Positions 1 through 5,787 of a stretch of 8,243 nucleotides of DNA are shown here, one piece after another. Source of the stretch: Desulfobacterales bacterium (GTDB lineage Bacteria > Desulfobacterota > DSM-4660 > Desulfatiglandales > Desulfatiglandaceae). The notes under the pieces are model-generated. The model was not told the DNA's origin. It saw nothing but the letters and a program-made list of their open reading frames with translations, and did not search any database. The stretch is from the NCBI GenBank assembly GCA_027061865.1, contig JAMOVZ010000210.1, forward strand, positions 1 through 8,243. Reading direction: 5' to 3'. Both the position numbers and the translations under genes were made by a program. Numbering within the stretch: position 1 is the first letter of the stretch; each line of letters opens with the position of its first letter.

Positions 1-48
1 AGAGACCGACAAATTTACCATTGAACTATGAAAACCAAGGAGGAAAAA

Positions 49-288
49 ATGGTTGAAAACATCACACCTGACGAGACATTGGATTGCAGGGGGCTGAGTT
101 GCCCAATGCCGATTCTCAAGACGAAGAAGGCCATAACCAAACTAAAATCCGGCCAAATACTGGAGGTGTTAAGCACAGACCCGGGCACCCGGAATGACTT
201 GCCCGCCTTTGCCAAAAAGTCGGGCCACGAGTATCTTGGAGAGAAGGAAGACGAGGGCTTCACACGCTTTTATATAAAGGTAAAGTAG
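49..288 (+). CDS. TusA/SirA-family sulfur carrier protein
   Basis: A 79-residue protein, the usual size for the TusA (SirA/YedF) fold. Near the N-terminus it has the family signature LDCRGLSCPMPILKTKKA, with the Cys-Pro-x-Pro motif at residues 18-21. Cys18 is the residue that carries a persulfide in this family; Cys13 is a second cysteine just before it. Such proteins pass sulfur, and in the YedF branch possibly selenium, between protein partners in the cytoplasm. I place the start at the ATG at 49 because AAGGAGG (37-43) lies five bases upstream. An in-frame ATG at 28 would put that Shine-Dalgarno inside the gene. It is the first of four closely spaced same-strand genes whose other products have DsrE/F/H-like folds, which supports a sulfur-relay role. 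The acceptor protein cannot be deduced. Confidence 0.92.
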   Translation: MVENITPDETLDCRGLSCPMPILKTKKAITKLKSGQILEVLSTDPGTRNDLPAFAKKSGHEYLGEKEDEGFTRFYIKVK

Positions 289-303
289 AGACGAGGTGAG
301 CCA

Positions 304-609
304 ATGGCAAAGAAACTCGGAATATTTGTAAGCACTGACAGGCATCTGGACAAAATCATCGGGATTTGCAAGGCCGCAAAAGCAAAAGGAATCGAGGTGA
401 GCATCTTTTTCACCCATTTGGGCACGTTGCTCACTCAGGACCCCAGGTTTAGCGAGCTGGTCGGCCTTGCTCAAATGTCACTTTGCAATGTGGGATTTGA
501 AAGCCACGGCTTAAAGAAGCCTGTGCCAGGAATCGATGACAAAGATTTTGGAACCCAGGCCAGGCATGGTGAGCTGATAGAAGAGTGTGACCGTTACCTA
601 GCCTTTTAA
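304..609 (+). CDS. DsrE-family sulfur-relay protein
   Basis: A 101-residue cytoplasmic protein of DsrE/TusD type. It opens with a beta strand (KKLGIFVST), continues with an alpha/beta layout (IEVSIFFTHLGTLL), and has a cysteine in a CNVGFESHGL stretch (Cys61). That matches the placement of the active cysteine of the DsrE family before a short helix and glycine. DsrE-like proteins accept sulfur from a TusA-like carrier and often work as hetero-oligomers with DsrF and DsrH. It starts 15 bp after the TusA-like gene with GAGGTGA just upstream, so it is almost certainly co-transcribed. Two further cysteines (Cys22, Cys95) may not be functional. Assignment rests on fold-like pattern, the cysteine and context; it could instead be a DsrE-like peroxiredoxin-family protein of other function. 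Confidence 0.8.
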   Translation: MAKKLGIFVSTDRHLDKIIGICKAAKAKGIEVSIFFTHLGTLLTQDPRFSELVGLAQMSLCNVGFESHGLKKPVPGIDDKDFGTQARHGELIEECDRYLAF

Positions 610-630
610 CAGAGGGGAGGAGCAGAAAAA

Positions 631-933
631 ATGGAAGTAAAACATGTGGCCTTCTTGATAAGAAGGAAAGAGGACTTGTGGGAGGGCTCCCGTTCCACCC
701 TGGGCCTTGCAGTGGAAAATATGTGGGCCCACATGTTCGTAATAGATGTTGAAGTAGAGATGACAGAGAAGTACAAAGAAAACCTGGAGTGGCTTGTGGA
801 CATGGAGTGCGAATATTACTCCAACAACAAGGTTAATGTTGAAAAGCACGGTTTCAAGTACCTTAGCCTTGAGGAGATGGGCGAGAAACTCAGAACCATG
901 GATTTAATAGTTCCTTTCGGGAGTGCAAAATGA
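631..933 (+). CDS. DsrE/DsrF-like (TusC-like) protein
   Basis: A 100-residue protein with an N-terminal strand KHVAFLIRR, then a glycine- and serine-containing helix start (WEGSRSTLGLAVENMWAHMFVIDVEV), a pattern typical of DsrF/TusC subunits. It has one cysteine (Cys60, in DMECEYY), not at an obvious catalytic position, which fits the structural role that DsrF-type subunits usually have beside a DsrE-type subunit. A GGGGAGG stretch about ten bases upstream of the ATG supports this start, and the gap to the previous gene is 21 bp. Its TGA stop overlaps the ATG of the next gene (ATGA), so the two are probably translationally coupled. Family assignment is moderate and leans on gene order. Confidence 0.7.
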   Translation: MEVKHVAFLIRRKEDLWEGSRSTLGLAVENMWAHMFVIDVEVEMTEKYKENLEWLVDMECEYYSNNKVNVEKHGFKYLSLEEMGEKLRTMDLIVPFGSAK

Positions 934-1103
934 AGATCCTTCACATATTCAAGACAGAACCCGACGGGGTTACCAATACCTTGGTCGAAGTCATATCCAA
1001 AGGGGAAGAGGCCACCGCTTTTGAGCTTTACAAAGATAATGTGGACTACGGAAAACTCTTAGATTTAGTCTTTGAGCACGACAAAGTCATCTCCTGGTGG
1101 TAG
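930..1103 (+). CDS. Short TusB/DsrH-like protein, 57 residues
   Basis: A small reading frame starting at the ATG of an ATGA overlap with the previous gene, with GGGAG about six bases upstream. It begins MKILHIFKTEPDG and ends in ISWW. This resembles the TusB/DsrH family, which starts with a short strand, Met-Leu-His-Thr-Leu in the E. coli protein as I remember it, and ends in a C-terminal tryptophan. Normal TusB/DsrH proteins are about 95 residues, so this one is shortened in the middle, and it has no cysteine. The overlap, ribosome-binding site and place at the end of a TusA-DsrE-DsrF-like run make it a real gene. The homology is a reasoned guess, and it may be structural only. No other gene fits between it and the terminator beyond. 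Confidence 0.7.
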   Translation: MKILHIFKTEPDGVTNTLVEVISKGEEATAFELYKDNVDYGKLLDLVFEHDKVISWW

Positions 1104-1130
1104 CGGGCCCCCCGGCACTGTTTACCAAAA

Positions 1131-1161
1131 TAAAAAAGGCGGGCCTGAACGTAAGCCCGCC
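1131..1161 (-). terminator. Rho-independent terminator of the selenoprotein gene
   Basis: A seven-base-pair G+C stem (GGCGGGC at 1138-1144 with GCCCGCC at 1155-1161, ten-base loop) is followed on the minus strand by six T residues (1137-1132). It begins 27 bases past the stop of the minus-strand gene. For the converging plus-strand cassette the same stem lacks a clean T run, so it would act as a weaker terminator in that direction. Confidence 0.8.
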
Positions 1162-1187
1162 CAACAAGGTCTTTCCTTTCTAGCGCC

Positions 1188-2489
1188 TTACCATTGTTCC
1201 TCGTCTAGGTCTATGCCATCCCTTTCGTACTGGGCATCCCGTTCTTCTCTTGCCTTCTTGATCTCTTCCTCGCTCCATGGCTCCACGATAAGGGAGTCGG
1301 CCACCAGTTCCCAAATGTACTTAATCTCTACATCTAGCTGGTACTCAGGCACGATGGACTTCATGAGCTGGTCGCGGCAGTTATGGCATGGTGCAATCAC
1401 CAGCTTGGCGCCAGAGTCCATGATCTGTTTTGCCTTTACCCTTCCATAGAAGATCCTTTCCTCTGTATAAGGCATGGCCCAGGCACCTCCCCCCCCTCCA
1501 CAGCAGAACTGATTCATGCGGTTGGGGTACATCTCCACAAACTCTTCGCAGCACTGCTGGATTATCCACCTTGGCTCTTCGAAGTAACCATGGCCAAAGG
1601 CCTTTTGGCTCTTGCGGCCGTAATTGCACGGTTCATGAAGTGTGGTAGGCTCTGTGTGAATAGATTTGTCTACCTTGATCCTGCCTGTCTCCAGGTATTC
1701 TTTCAAAAGATCAAATACCGAGACAACCTTGTACTTCTCAAATACTTCTGGGTACCACATTTGCAGACCAAGCCTGGTCGCATAGTAGGCATGGCCTCAT
1801 TCGGGCAACAGGAGCGTGCTGCACTCCAGCCGCTCCATGTGGTCTACAATTCTACCCACTATGGTCTTCATGGCCTCGTCATCGCCGGAGAAAAGCCCCC
1901 AGTTTACACCTTCCCAGTTCTCGGAGGCCACGGTCCAGCTCTCTCTGGCGGCATAAAAAATTTTCCACCAGAACTTCATGTCGTCCGGTTCACCAAAGGG
2001 CTCTTTTGAATTAATGGTAACAAATAAATTTGCGCCCTTTTTGTCCACCGGCACATAAAAGCCAGGGAACCCTTCCTCCTCATCCATCTCCCTGGCAAGA
2101 TCGGCCAGTAAAAAGAGAAAGTCATCCTTTGGAATGCCAAGGTTATTGCCCTTTTCCAGGCACATCACAACGCCTTTGTGGATAGGCCCGGGCACCTTGT
2201 CCCTATCCCGCAGCCCACGGGCGCGCCTCATAACTTTCAGTATTTCAACTCCCTGGGGACAGGCATACTCACAGCGGCCACACATGGTGCAGATCCAGGG
2301 AAACCTGGAATCTATCAGGTCTTGGTCAAGCCCTAGTGCCGCCATGCGGATGGCCTTCCTGGGATCCATCCTGTCCACGCCCGTCACAGGGCACCCACCT
2401 GCACACGTGCCACAAGTGAAGCAGACATCTGCCCATTCGGGAGCCACCTTCAGTTTTCCCGCCTTAGGATTAACCGCAATAGGCTCCAT
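1188..2489 (-). CDS. Selenocysteine-containing HdrC-HdrB-like iron-sulfur protein (TGA at 1797-1799 read as Sec)
   Basis: A 433-residue fusion read through one in-frame TGA (residue 231). Residues 1-80 carry two ferredoxin-type 4Fe-4S motifs (Cys23/26/29/33 and Cys67/70/73/77), as in HdrC. Residues 280-375 form one CCG domain (Cys288; CCGGGGG at 329-335; Cys368-x-x-Cys371), as in the HdrB, HdrD and DsrK/TmcB-like proteins that hold special iron-sulfur clusters. Residues 226-234 read LLLPE-U-GHA, where relatives have cysteine. Both halves are in one frame with no second start or ribosome-binding site at the junction, and a SECIS-like hairpin follows the TGA. The start at 2489 has AGGAGGG eight bases upstream. 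No membrane segment is visible, so it is probably soluble or peripheral. It is likely an electron-transfer or disulfide-reductase subunit. Divergence from the glutaryl-CoA dehydrogenase gene hints at a link to electron-transfer flavoprotein reoxidation, which is inference. The alternative is a point nonsense mutation. Confidence 0.87.
1755..1799 (-). promoter_or_regulatory. Bacterial SECIS element with its UGA codon
   Basis: Directly after the TGA (1799-1797) the transcript can fold into a hairpin. The arm UGCGACCA (1782-1775) pairs with UGGUC-U-GCA (1770-1762), leaving one bulged U and a four-base loop GGCU (1774-1771). After a small internal loop, a lower helix CUAC/GUGG (1788-1785 with 1758-1755) extends it. 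The loop begins with G and starts 22 bases after the UGA. The published bacterial SECIS consensus, as I remember it, needs a G in the first two loop positions and 16-37 bases from the UGA, so this fits. It would recruit SelB and Sec-tRNA to recode the UGA. Confidence 0.8.
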
Positions 2490-2561
2490 CTAGTTACCCT
2501 CCTGAAGTTGTGAATTCTCTCAAAGGCCCCAAGCGGCCCTTAAAAACCGTTCGGATGCCAC

Positions 2562-2590
2562 CTTTTAACCCCTTTATTTGTCAAAGTCAA
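2562..2590 (-). promoter_or_regulatory. Candidate sigma-70 promoter for the selenoprotein gene
   Basis: On the minus strand TTGACT (2590-2585) and TAAAAG (2567-2562) are separated by 17 bases, giving a leader of roughly 65 bases. The -10 match is poor, so this is only a candidate. A second TTGACA lies immediately downstream (2584-2579) but has no -10 box at the right distance. Confidence 0.3.
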
Positions 2591-2612
2591 TGACTAATCC
2601 TTTCCTTCATAG

Positions 2613-2634
2613 TTAAATTGTAGCTACAATGTAA
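2613..2634. promoter_or_regulatory. Palindromic operator candidate
   Basis: The 14-base core ATTGTAGCTACAAT (2617-2630) is a perfect palindrome. After one mismatched pair it extends by three more pairs (TTA/TAA) to 22 bases. Its size, symmetry and position between two divergent transcription units are typical of a dimeric helix-turn-helix repressor site, such as the TetR or GntR types common for acyl-CoA pathways. The core also contains TACAAT on both strands, which resembles a -10 box. The regulator is not encoded in this window. Confidence 0.5.
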
Positions 2635-2644
2635 ATAAAATTTG

Positions 2645-2673
2645 TTGCCATTTCCGAGCCTTTCAATTATACA
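2645..2673 (+). promoter_or_regulatory. Candidate sigma-70 promoter for the glutaryl-CoA dehydrogenase operon
   Basis: TTGCCA (2645-2650) and TATACA (2668-2673) are exactly 17 bases apart and match the consensus at five and four of six positions. Transcription would start near 2680, giving a leader of about 85 bases. The palindrome ends ten bases upstream of the -35 box, a position suited to regulation. Confidence 0.4.
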
Positions 2674-2765
2674 TGCTTGAGGCCAACGAGGGCCGAGATT
2701 TTCAAGAATTCGCAAACAAAAGTTATTTATTACAAATAGCCAATAGACAAAGGAGGTAGGAACCC

Positions 2766-3929
2766 ATGGATTTTGCTTTAAGTGAAGAATTGCAAATGCT
2801 CCGGGAAATGGCCAGCGACTTTGCCAAAGAAAAGATCGCCCCTTATGCCGACGAGTGGGATGAAAAGCATTACTTCCCCTATGAAGAGGTGATCAAGCCT
2901 ATGGGAGAGCTGGGTTTTTTCGGGACTGTCATCCCGGAAGAATACGGCGGGAACAATATGGGCTGGCTGGCTGCCATGATACTGACAGAGGAGATCGCCC
3001 GGGCTTCAAGCTCGCTCAGGGTTCAGATCAACATGCAGGCCCTTGGCTGTGCGTTTACCATATACAGATATGGCTCTGAAGAGCTTAAGAAAAAGTATAT
3101 TCCCAAACTCGTGAGCGCTGAATATCTTGGGGGATTTGCAATCACTGAACCCAACGCAGGCTCTGACGTGATGGCTATGAAGTCCACTGCCGAAGACAAA
3201 GGAGATTACTGGCTCCTCAATGGCACCAAGACCTGGATCTCAAACGCCTCCATTGCAGATGTGGTCATCTATTATGCTTACACAGACAGAGAAAAGGGGA
3301 GCAAAGGGCTGTCGGCCTTTGTAGTGGAGCTCAAAAACTTCAATGGAATAACCACTACGGACTTGGACAAAATGGGATCGCGCTCTTCTCCAACCGGTGA
3401 AATTTACCTGGAAGATACCAGAGTGCCTAAAGAAAACATCCTTGGGAACCCGGGCGACGGTGCCAAGATCGTCTTTGGCTCTCTCAACCAAACGAGGCTA
3501 TCTGCTGCTGCTGGTGGAGTGGGAGTCGCCCAGGCCTGCCTAGACATGGCTACATCTTACTGCCAGGAAAGGGAGCAGTTTGGAAAGCCAATCGGGCACT
3601 TCCAGATGAACCAGGACATGATTGCCCAAATTGCCTCTGAAATCGAGGCCGCCAGGCTCATGGTTTACAAGGCCGCATGGCAAAAGGATCAGGGTCAGCT
3701 TGGAAATACCCTGGAGGTGGCTCATGCCAAGTACCTGGCAGGCGAGGTGGCGGTAAAGGCCGCCCAGGTGGCCATGAAGATCCTTGGCGCCTACGGCTAT
3801 TCCACTGAATACTCGGTGGCCAGGTTTTACAGAGACGCGCCCACCTATCAGATCGTGGAAGGCTCTACAAATATCTGTAAGTGGATCATTGCCCTTGATC
3901 AATTGGGCATTAGGAAGGCCAATCGCTGA
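2766..3929 (+). CDS. Glutaryl-CoA dehydrogenase, probably non-decarboxylating (acyl-CoA dehydrogenase family)
   Basis: A full-length 387-residue flavoprotein of the acyl-CoA dehydrogenase family, which would oxidise glutaryl-CoA to glutaconyl-CoA and pass electrons to an electron-transfer flavoprotein. Family marks include FAITEPNAGSDV (about 124-135), the KTWISNA segment and QEREQFGKPIGHFQ (about 271). The catalytic base is Glu365 in YQIVEGSTNI. Aligned by hand with the human enzyme, Arg85 (SSSLR) matches the carboxylate-binding Arg94. The residue before the catalytic Glu is Val364, whereas decarboxylating enzymes have Tyr; a Tyr-to-Val exchange is reported as the key mark of the non-decarboxylating enzyme of Desulfococcus multivorans. 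Human Glu87 aligns with Ala78. AGGAGGT (2751-2757) precedes the ATG. The adjacent glutaconyl-CoA decarboxylase gene strongly supports the substrate. It could act in benzoate-type aromatic, lysine or pimelate degradation. Confidence 0.92.
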   Translation: MDFALSEELQMLREMASDFAKEKIAPYADEWDEKHYFPYEEVIKPMGELGFFGTVIPEEYGGNNMGWLAAMILTEEIARASSSLRVQINMQALGCAFTIYRYGSEELKKKYIPKLVSAEYLGGFAITEPNAGSDVMAMKSTAEDKGDYWLLNGTKTWISNASIADVVIYYAYTDREKGSKGLSAFVVELKNFNGITTTDLDKMGSRSSPTGEIYLEDTRVPKENILGNPGDGAKIVFGSLNQTRLSAAAGGVGVAQACLDMATSYCQEREQFGKPIGHFQMNQDMIAQIASEIEAARLMVYKAAWQKDQGQLGNTLEVAHAKYLAGEVAVKAAQVAMKILGAYGYSTEYSVARFYRDAPTYQIVEGSTNICKWIIALDQLGIRKANR

Positions 3930-3952
3930 AAAACAGAGGAGGTGTAATACCC

Positions 3953-5686
3953 ATGAGACCCTACTTCCAAAACATGGCTCCCATTGGGAAGCCATTAACC
4001 GAAAAGCAAAAAGAGGCCAACAAAGAAAACGCCCGTCAGATTAAGGAAGTGGAGAAAGAGATAGAGGCAGCCATAGAAGAGGTAAAGAATGCGGGTCTGC
4101 CGTTGGAGGTGCTGAAAAAGCGTGGGCAAATGTCCGTGTGGGAGAGGATAGACTACCTGGTGGACCCCGGCACCTGGTGCCCCCTCCATACCCTCTATAA
4201 TCCCCGTTCCAATGAAGAGGGCACCACCGGCGTGGTTGACGGCCTTGCGAAAATCAATGGCAAGTGGGCTGTTGTCATAGGATTTGACAATAAGGTCCTT
4301 GCGGGGGCCTGGATTGCAGGACAGGCGGAAAACCAACTAAGAGTCACAGACATTGCAAAGCGCCTCAGGGTACCTTTGGTCTGGCTGGTGAACTGCAGCG
4401 GCGTAAAACTGACTGAACAGCAGGAAGTCTACCCGGACCGACGGGGAAACGGCACCACCTTTTTCCGCCATGCAGAGCTGGAGAAGCTTGGTATCCCTAT
4501 CCTTGCAGGAATTTATGGGACCAATCCTGCGGGAGGGGGATATCAGGCCATCAGCCCCACCCTCTTGATCGCCCACAAGGATGCCAATATGGCAGTGGGT
4601 GGAGGAGGAATAGTTAGCGGGATGAGCCCAAAAGGCTCTTTTGACGAAGAAGGGGCAGAGCAGATCATTGAGGCAACCCGCCATTTCAAGCAGGTTCCCC
4701 CGGGGAGTGTCCCTATTCATTACAATGAGACTGGATTCTTCAAGGAAGTCTATGAGACCGAAACAGGGGTCCTGGATGCCCTTAAGAAATACATGGACAT
4801 GATGCCTGCCTATGATCCAGCATTTTTCCGGGTGGACGAACCCAAAGAGCCCAAGTATCCTGGTGAAGACCTCAATTACATTGTGGCCTTCAACCAGAAA
4901 AGGAGCTACAACTTTGACGAAGTGCTTGCAAGGATCTTTGATAACAGCGAACACATGGAGTTCAGGCCCGGCTATGGCCCGGAGGTTTATACCGGGCTTG
5001 CGAAGATAGACGGCTTTCTGCTGGGATTCATAGGAAACCGCCAAGGCTTCCTGGGCAAAGACTATCCTGAATATGCCCCTTATCCAGGTATCGGCGGGAA
5101 GCTCTACCGCCAGGGACTCATCAAGATGAACGAGTTTGTGACCCTGTGTGGCCGTGACCGCGTACCTATCGTATGGTTCCAAGACACCACGGGGATAGAT
5201 GTGGGGGACCTTGCCGAGAAGGCGGAACTTTTGGGTCTGGGCCAGTCGTTGATCTACTCCATTGAGCAAACAGATGTGCCCATGATGTGCGTGGTGCTTC
5301 GCAAAGGCACGGCGGCAGCCCATTACATCATGGGGGGGCCTACGGCCAACAACCACAATGCCTTCACCTTGGGGACACCGACAACAGAGATATACGTGAT
5401 GCATGGAGAAACGGCTGCTGTGGCCACCTTTGCCCGCAGACTCGTGAAAGAAAAGGAAGCAGGCAGGCCCTTGCAGCCTATAATTGACAAGATGAACAAG
5501 CTTGCCCAGGAATATTATGAAAAATCCAGGCCCCTGTATTGTGCCAGGCGGGGCTTTGTGGATGAGATCGTTTCCTTTCCAAATCTCAGGAAATACATTG
5601 CAGCCTTTGCAGGCTGCGTGTACCAAAACCCCAAGTCCATATGTCCTCACAACCACATGATGATCCCCAGGATTATTAAGGGGTAA
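3953..5686 (+). CDS. gcdA: Glutaconyl-CoA decarboxylase alpha subunit (carboxyltransferase)
   Basis: A 577-residue protein, close to the length of Acidaminococcus fermentans GcdA (about 587), and similar to it, as I remember that sequence, from the N-terminus (RPYFQNMAPIGKPL) to the C-terminus (YQNPKSICP, then MMIPR). It has the tandem crotonase-like folds of the carboxyltransferase family. Glycine-rich segments are GTNPAGGGYQAISPT (189-203) and VGGGGIVSGM (215-224) in the first half, and PGIGGKLYRQGL and RKGTAAAHYIMGGP in the second. It moves the carboxyl group of glutaconyl-CoA to the biotin of a partner subunit, giving crotonyl-CoA; the membrane partner then releases CO2 and pumps sodium. 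AGGAGGTG (3937-3944) and a 23-bp gap to the dehydrogenase indicate one operon. The biotin and membrane subunits are not next to it, because a terminator follows directly. Confidence 0.95.
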   Translation: MRPYFQNMAPIGKPLTEKQKEANKENARQIKEVEKEIEAAIEEVKNAGLPLEVLKKRGQMSVWERIDYLVDPGTWCPLHTLYNPRSNEEGTTGVVDGLAKINGKWAVVIGFDNKVLAGAWIAGQAENQLRVTDIAKRLRVPLVWLVNCSGVKLTEQQEVYPDRRGNGTTFFRHAELEKLGIPILAGIYGTNPAGGGYQAISPTLLIAHKDANMAVGGGGIVSGMSPKGSFDEEGAEQIIEATRHFKQVPPGSVPIHYNETGFFKEVYETETGVLDALKKYMDMMPAYDPAFFRVDEPKEPKYPGEDLNYIVAFNQKRSYNFDEVLARIFDNSEHMEFRPGYGPEVYTGLAKIDGFLLGFIGNRQGFLGKDYPEYAPYPGIGGKLYRQGLIKMNEFVTLCGRDRVPIVWFQDTTGIDVGDLAEKAELLGLGQSLIYSIEQTDVPMMCVVLRKGTAAAHYIMGGPTANNHNAFTLGTPTTEIYVMHGETAAVATFARRLVKEKEAGRPLQPIIDKMNKLAQEYYEKSRPLYCARRGFVDEIVSFPNLRKYIAAFAGCVYQNPKSICPHNHMMIPRIIKG

Positions 5687-5723
5687 GGTGTGAAGGGTGA
5701 AGTGTGAGGAGTGAAGGGTAAGG
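5681..5723. repeat. Short degenerate G/A/T direct repeats
   Basis: From the gcdA stop into the spacer the plus strand contains no C and is built from loose copies of GTGAAGGGT. Exact copies are at 5690-5698 and 5711-5719, 21 bases apart, and GGGTAAGG also recurs at 5681-5688 and 5716-5723. It lies before the terminator and codes for nothing recognisable. Confidence 0.55.
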
Positions 5724-5750
5724 CCTGAGAGGTCAAAGGTACTGGAACTG

Positions 5751-5785
5751 AAAGGGGTGGGGGCATCCTCACCCCTTTTTTCTTT
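5751..5785 (+). terminator. Rho-independent terminator of the dehydrogenase-gcdA operon
   Basis: AAAGGGGTG (5751-5759) pairs with CACCCCTTT (5770-5778) around a ten-base loop, followed by six T residues to 5781 and a further T-rich stretch. It lies 64 bases past the gcdA stop and just before the end of the converging mgtE gene, for which it may also serve as a weaker terminator on the other strand. Confidence 0.88.
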
Positions 5786-5787
5786 GC

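Larger units (their letters stand above)
2490..2765. other. Divergent intergenic region
   Basis: A gene-free, A+T-rich spacer between the selenoprotein gene (leftward) and the dehydrogenase-gcdA operon (rightward). It holds both ribosome-binding sites, a palindrome, and candidate promoters in each direction, listed separately. I see no small reading frame with a ribosome-binding site, no tRNA and no other stable RNA in it. Confidence 0.8.

Noticed and set aside
2..31. Possible C-terminus of an upstream gene (ETDKFTIEL, then TGA)
   Set aside because: Only nine codons are visible and another frame is also open here, so it cannot be told from chance.
28..48. ATG at 28 as the start of the TusA-like gene
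   Set aside because: It would place the strong AAGGAGG at 37-43 inside the coding sequence; the ATG at 49 is correctly spaced from it.
930..1067. The TGA ending the DsrF-like gene (931-933) as another selenocysteine codon
   Set aside because: The frame beyond it is short and shows no family resemblance, while the next gene starts within the same ATGA, so it is an ordinary stop.
1104..1117. GC-rich dyad just after the DsrH-like stop, as a plus-strand terminator
   Set aside because: The stem is only about four pairs with a C-rich loop and no proper T run, too weak to call.
1188..1760. A separate gene for the CCG half of the Hdr-like protein starting at the ATG at 1760
   Set aside because: It has no ribosome-binding site, it would lack the PE-x-GHAYY motif, and it continues in the same frame as the upstream half across one TGA that is followed by a SECIS-like hairpin.
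1383..2009. A 208-codon plus-strand open frame opposite the Hdr-like gene
   Set aside because: It has no ribosome-binding site or recognisable motif, and it overlaps the conserved cluster-binding motifs on the other strand.
4337..5656. A 439-codon open frame on the minus strand opposite gcdA
   Set aside because: It lies wholly inside the well-supported gcdA gene, has no recognisable domain, and is explained by the codon usage of the opposite strand.
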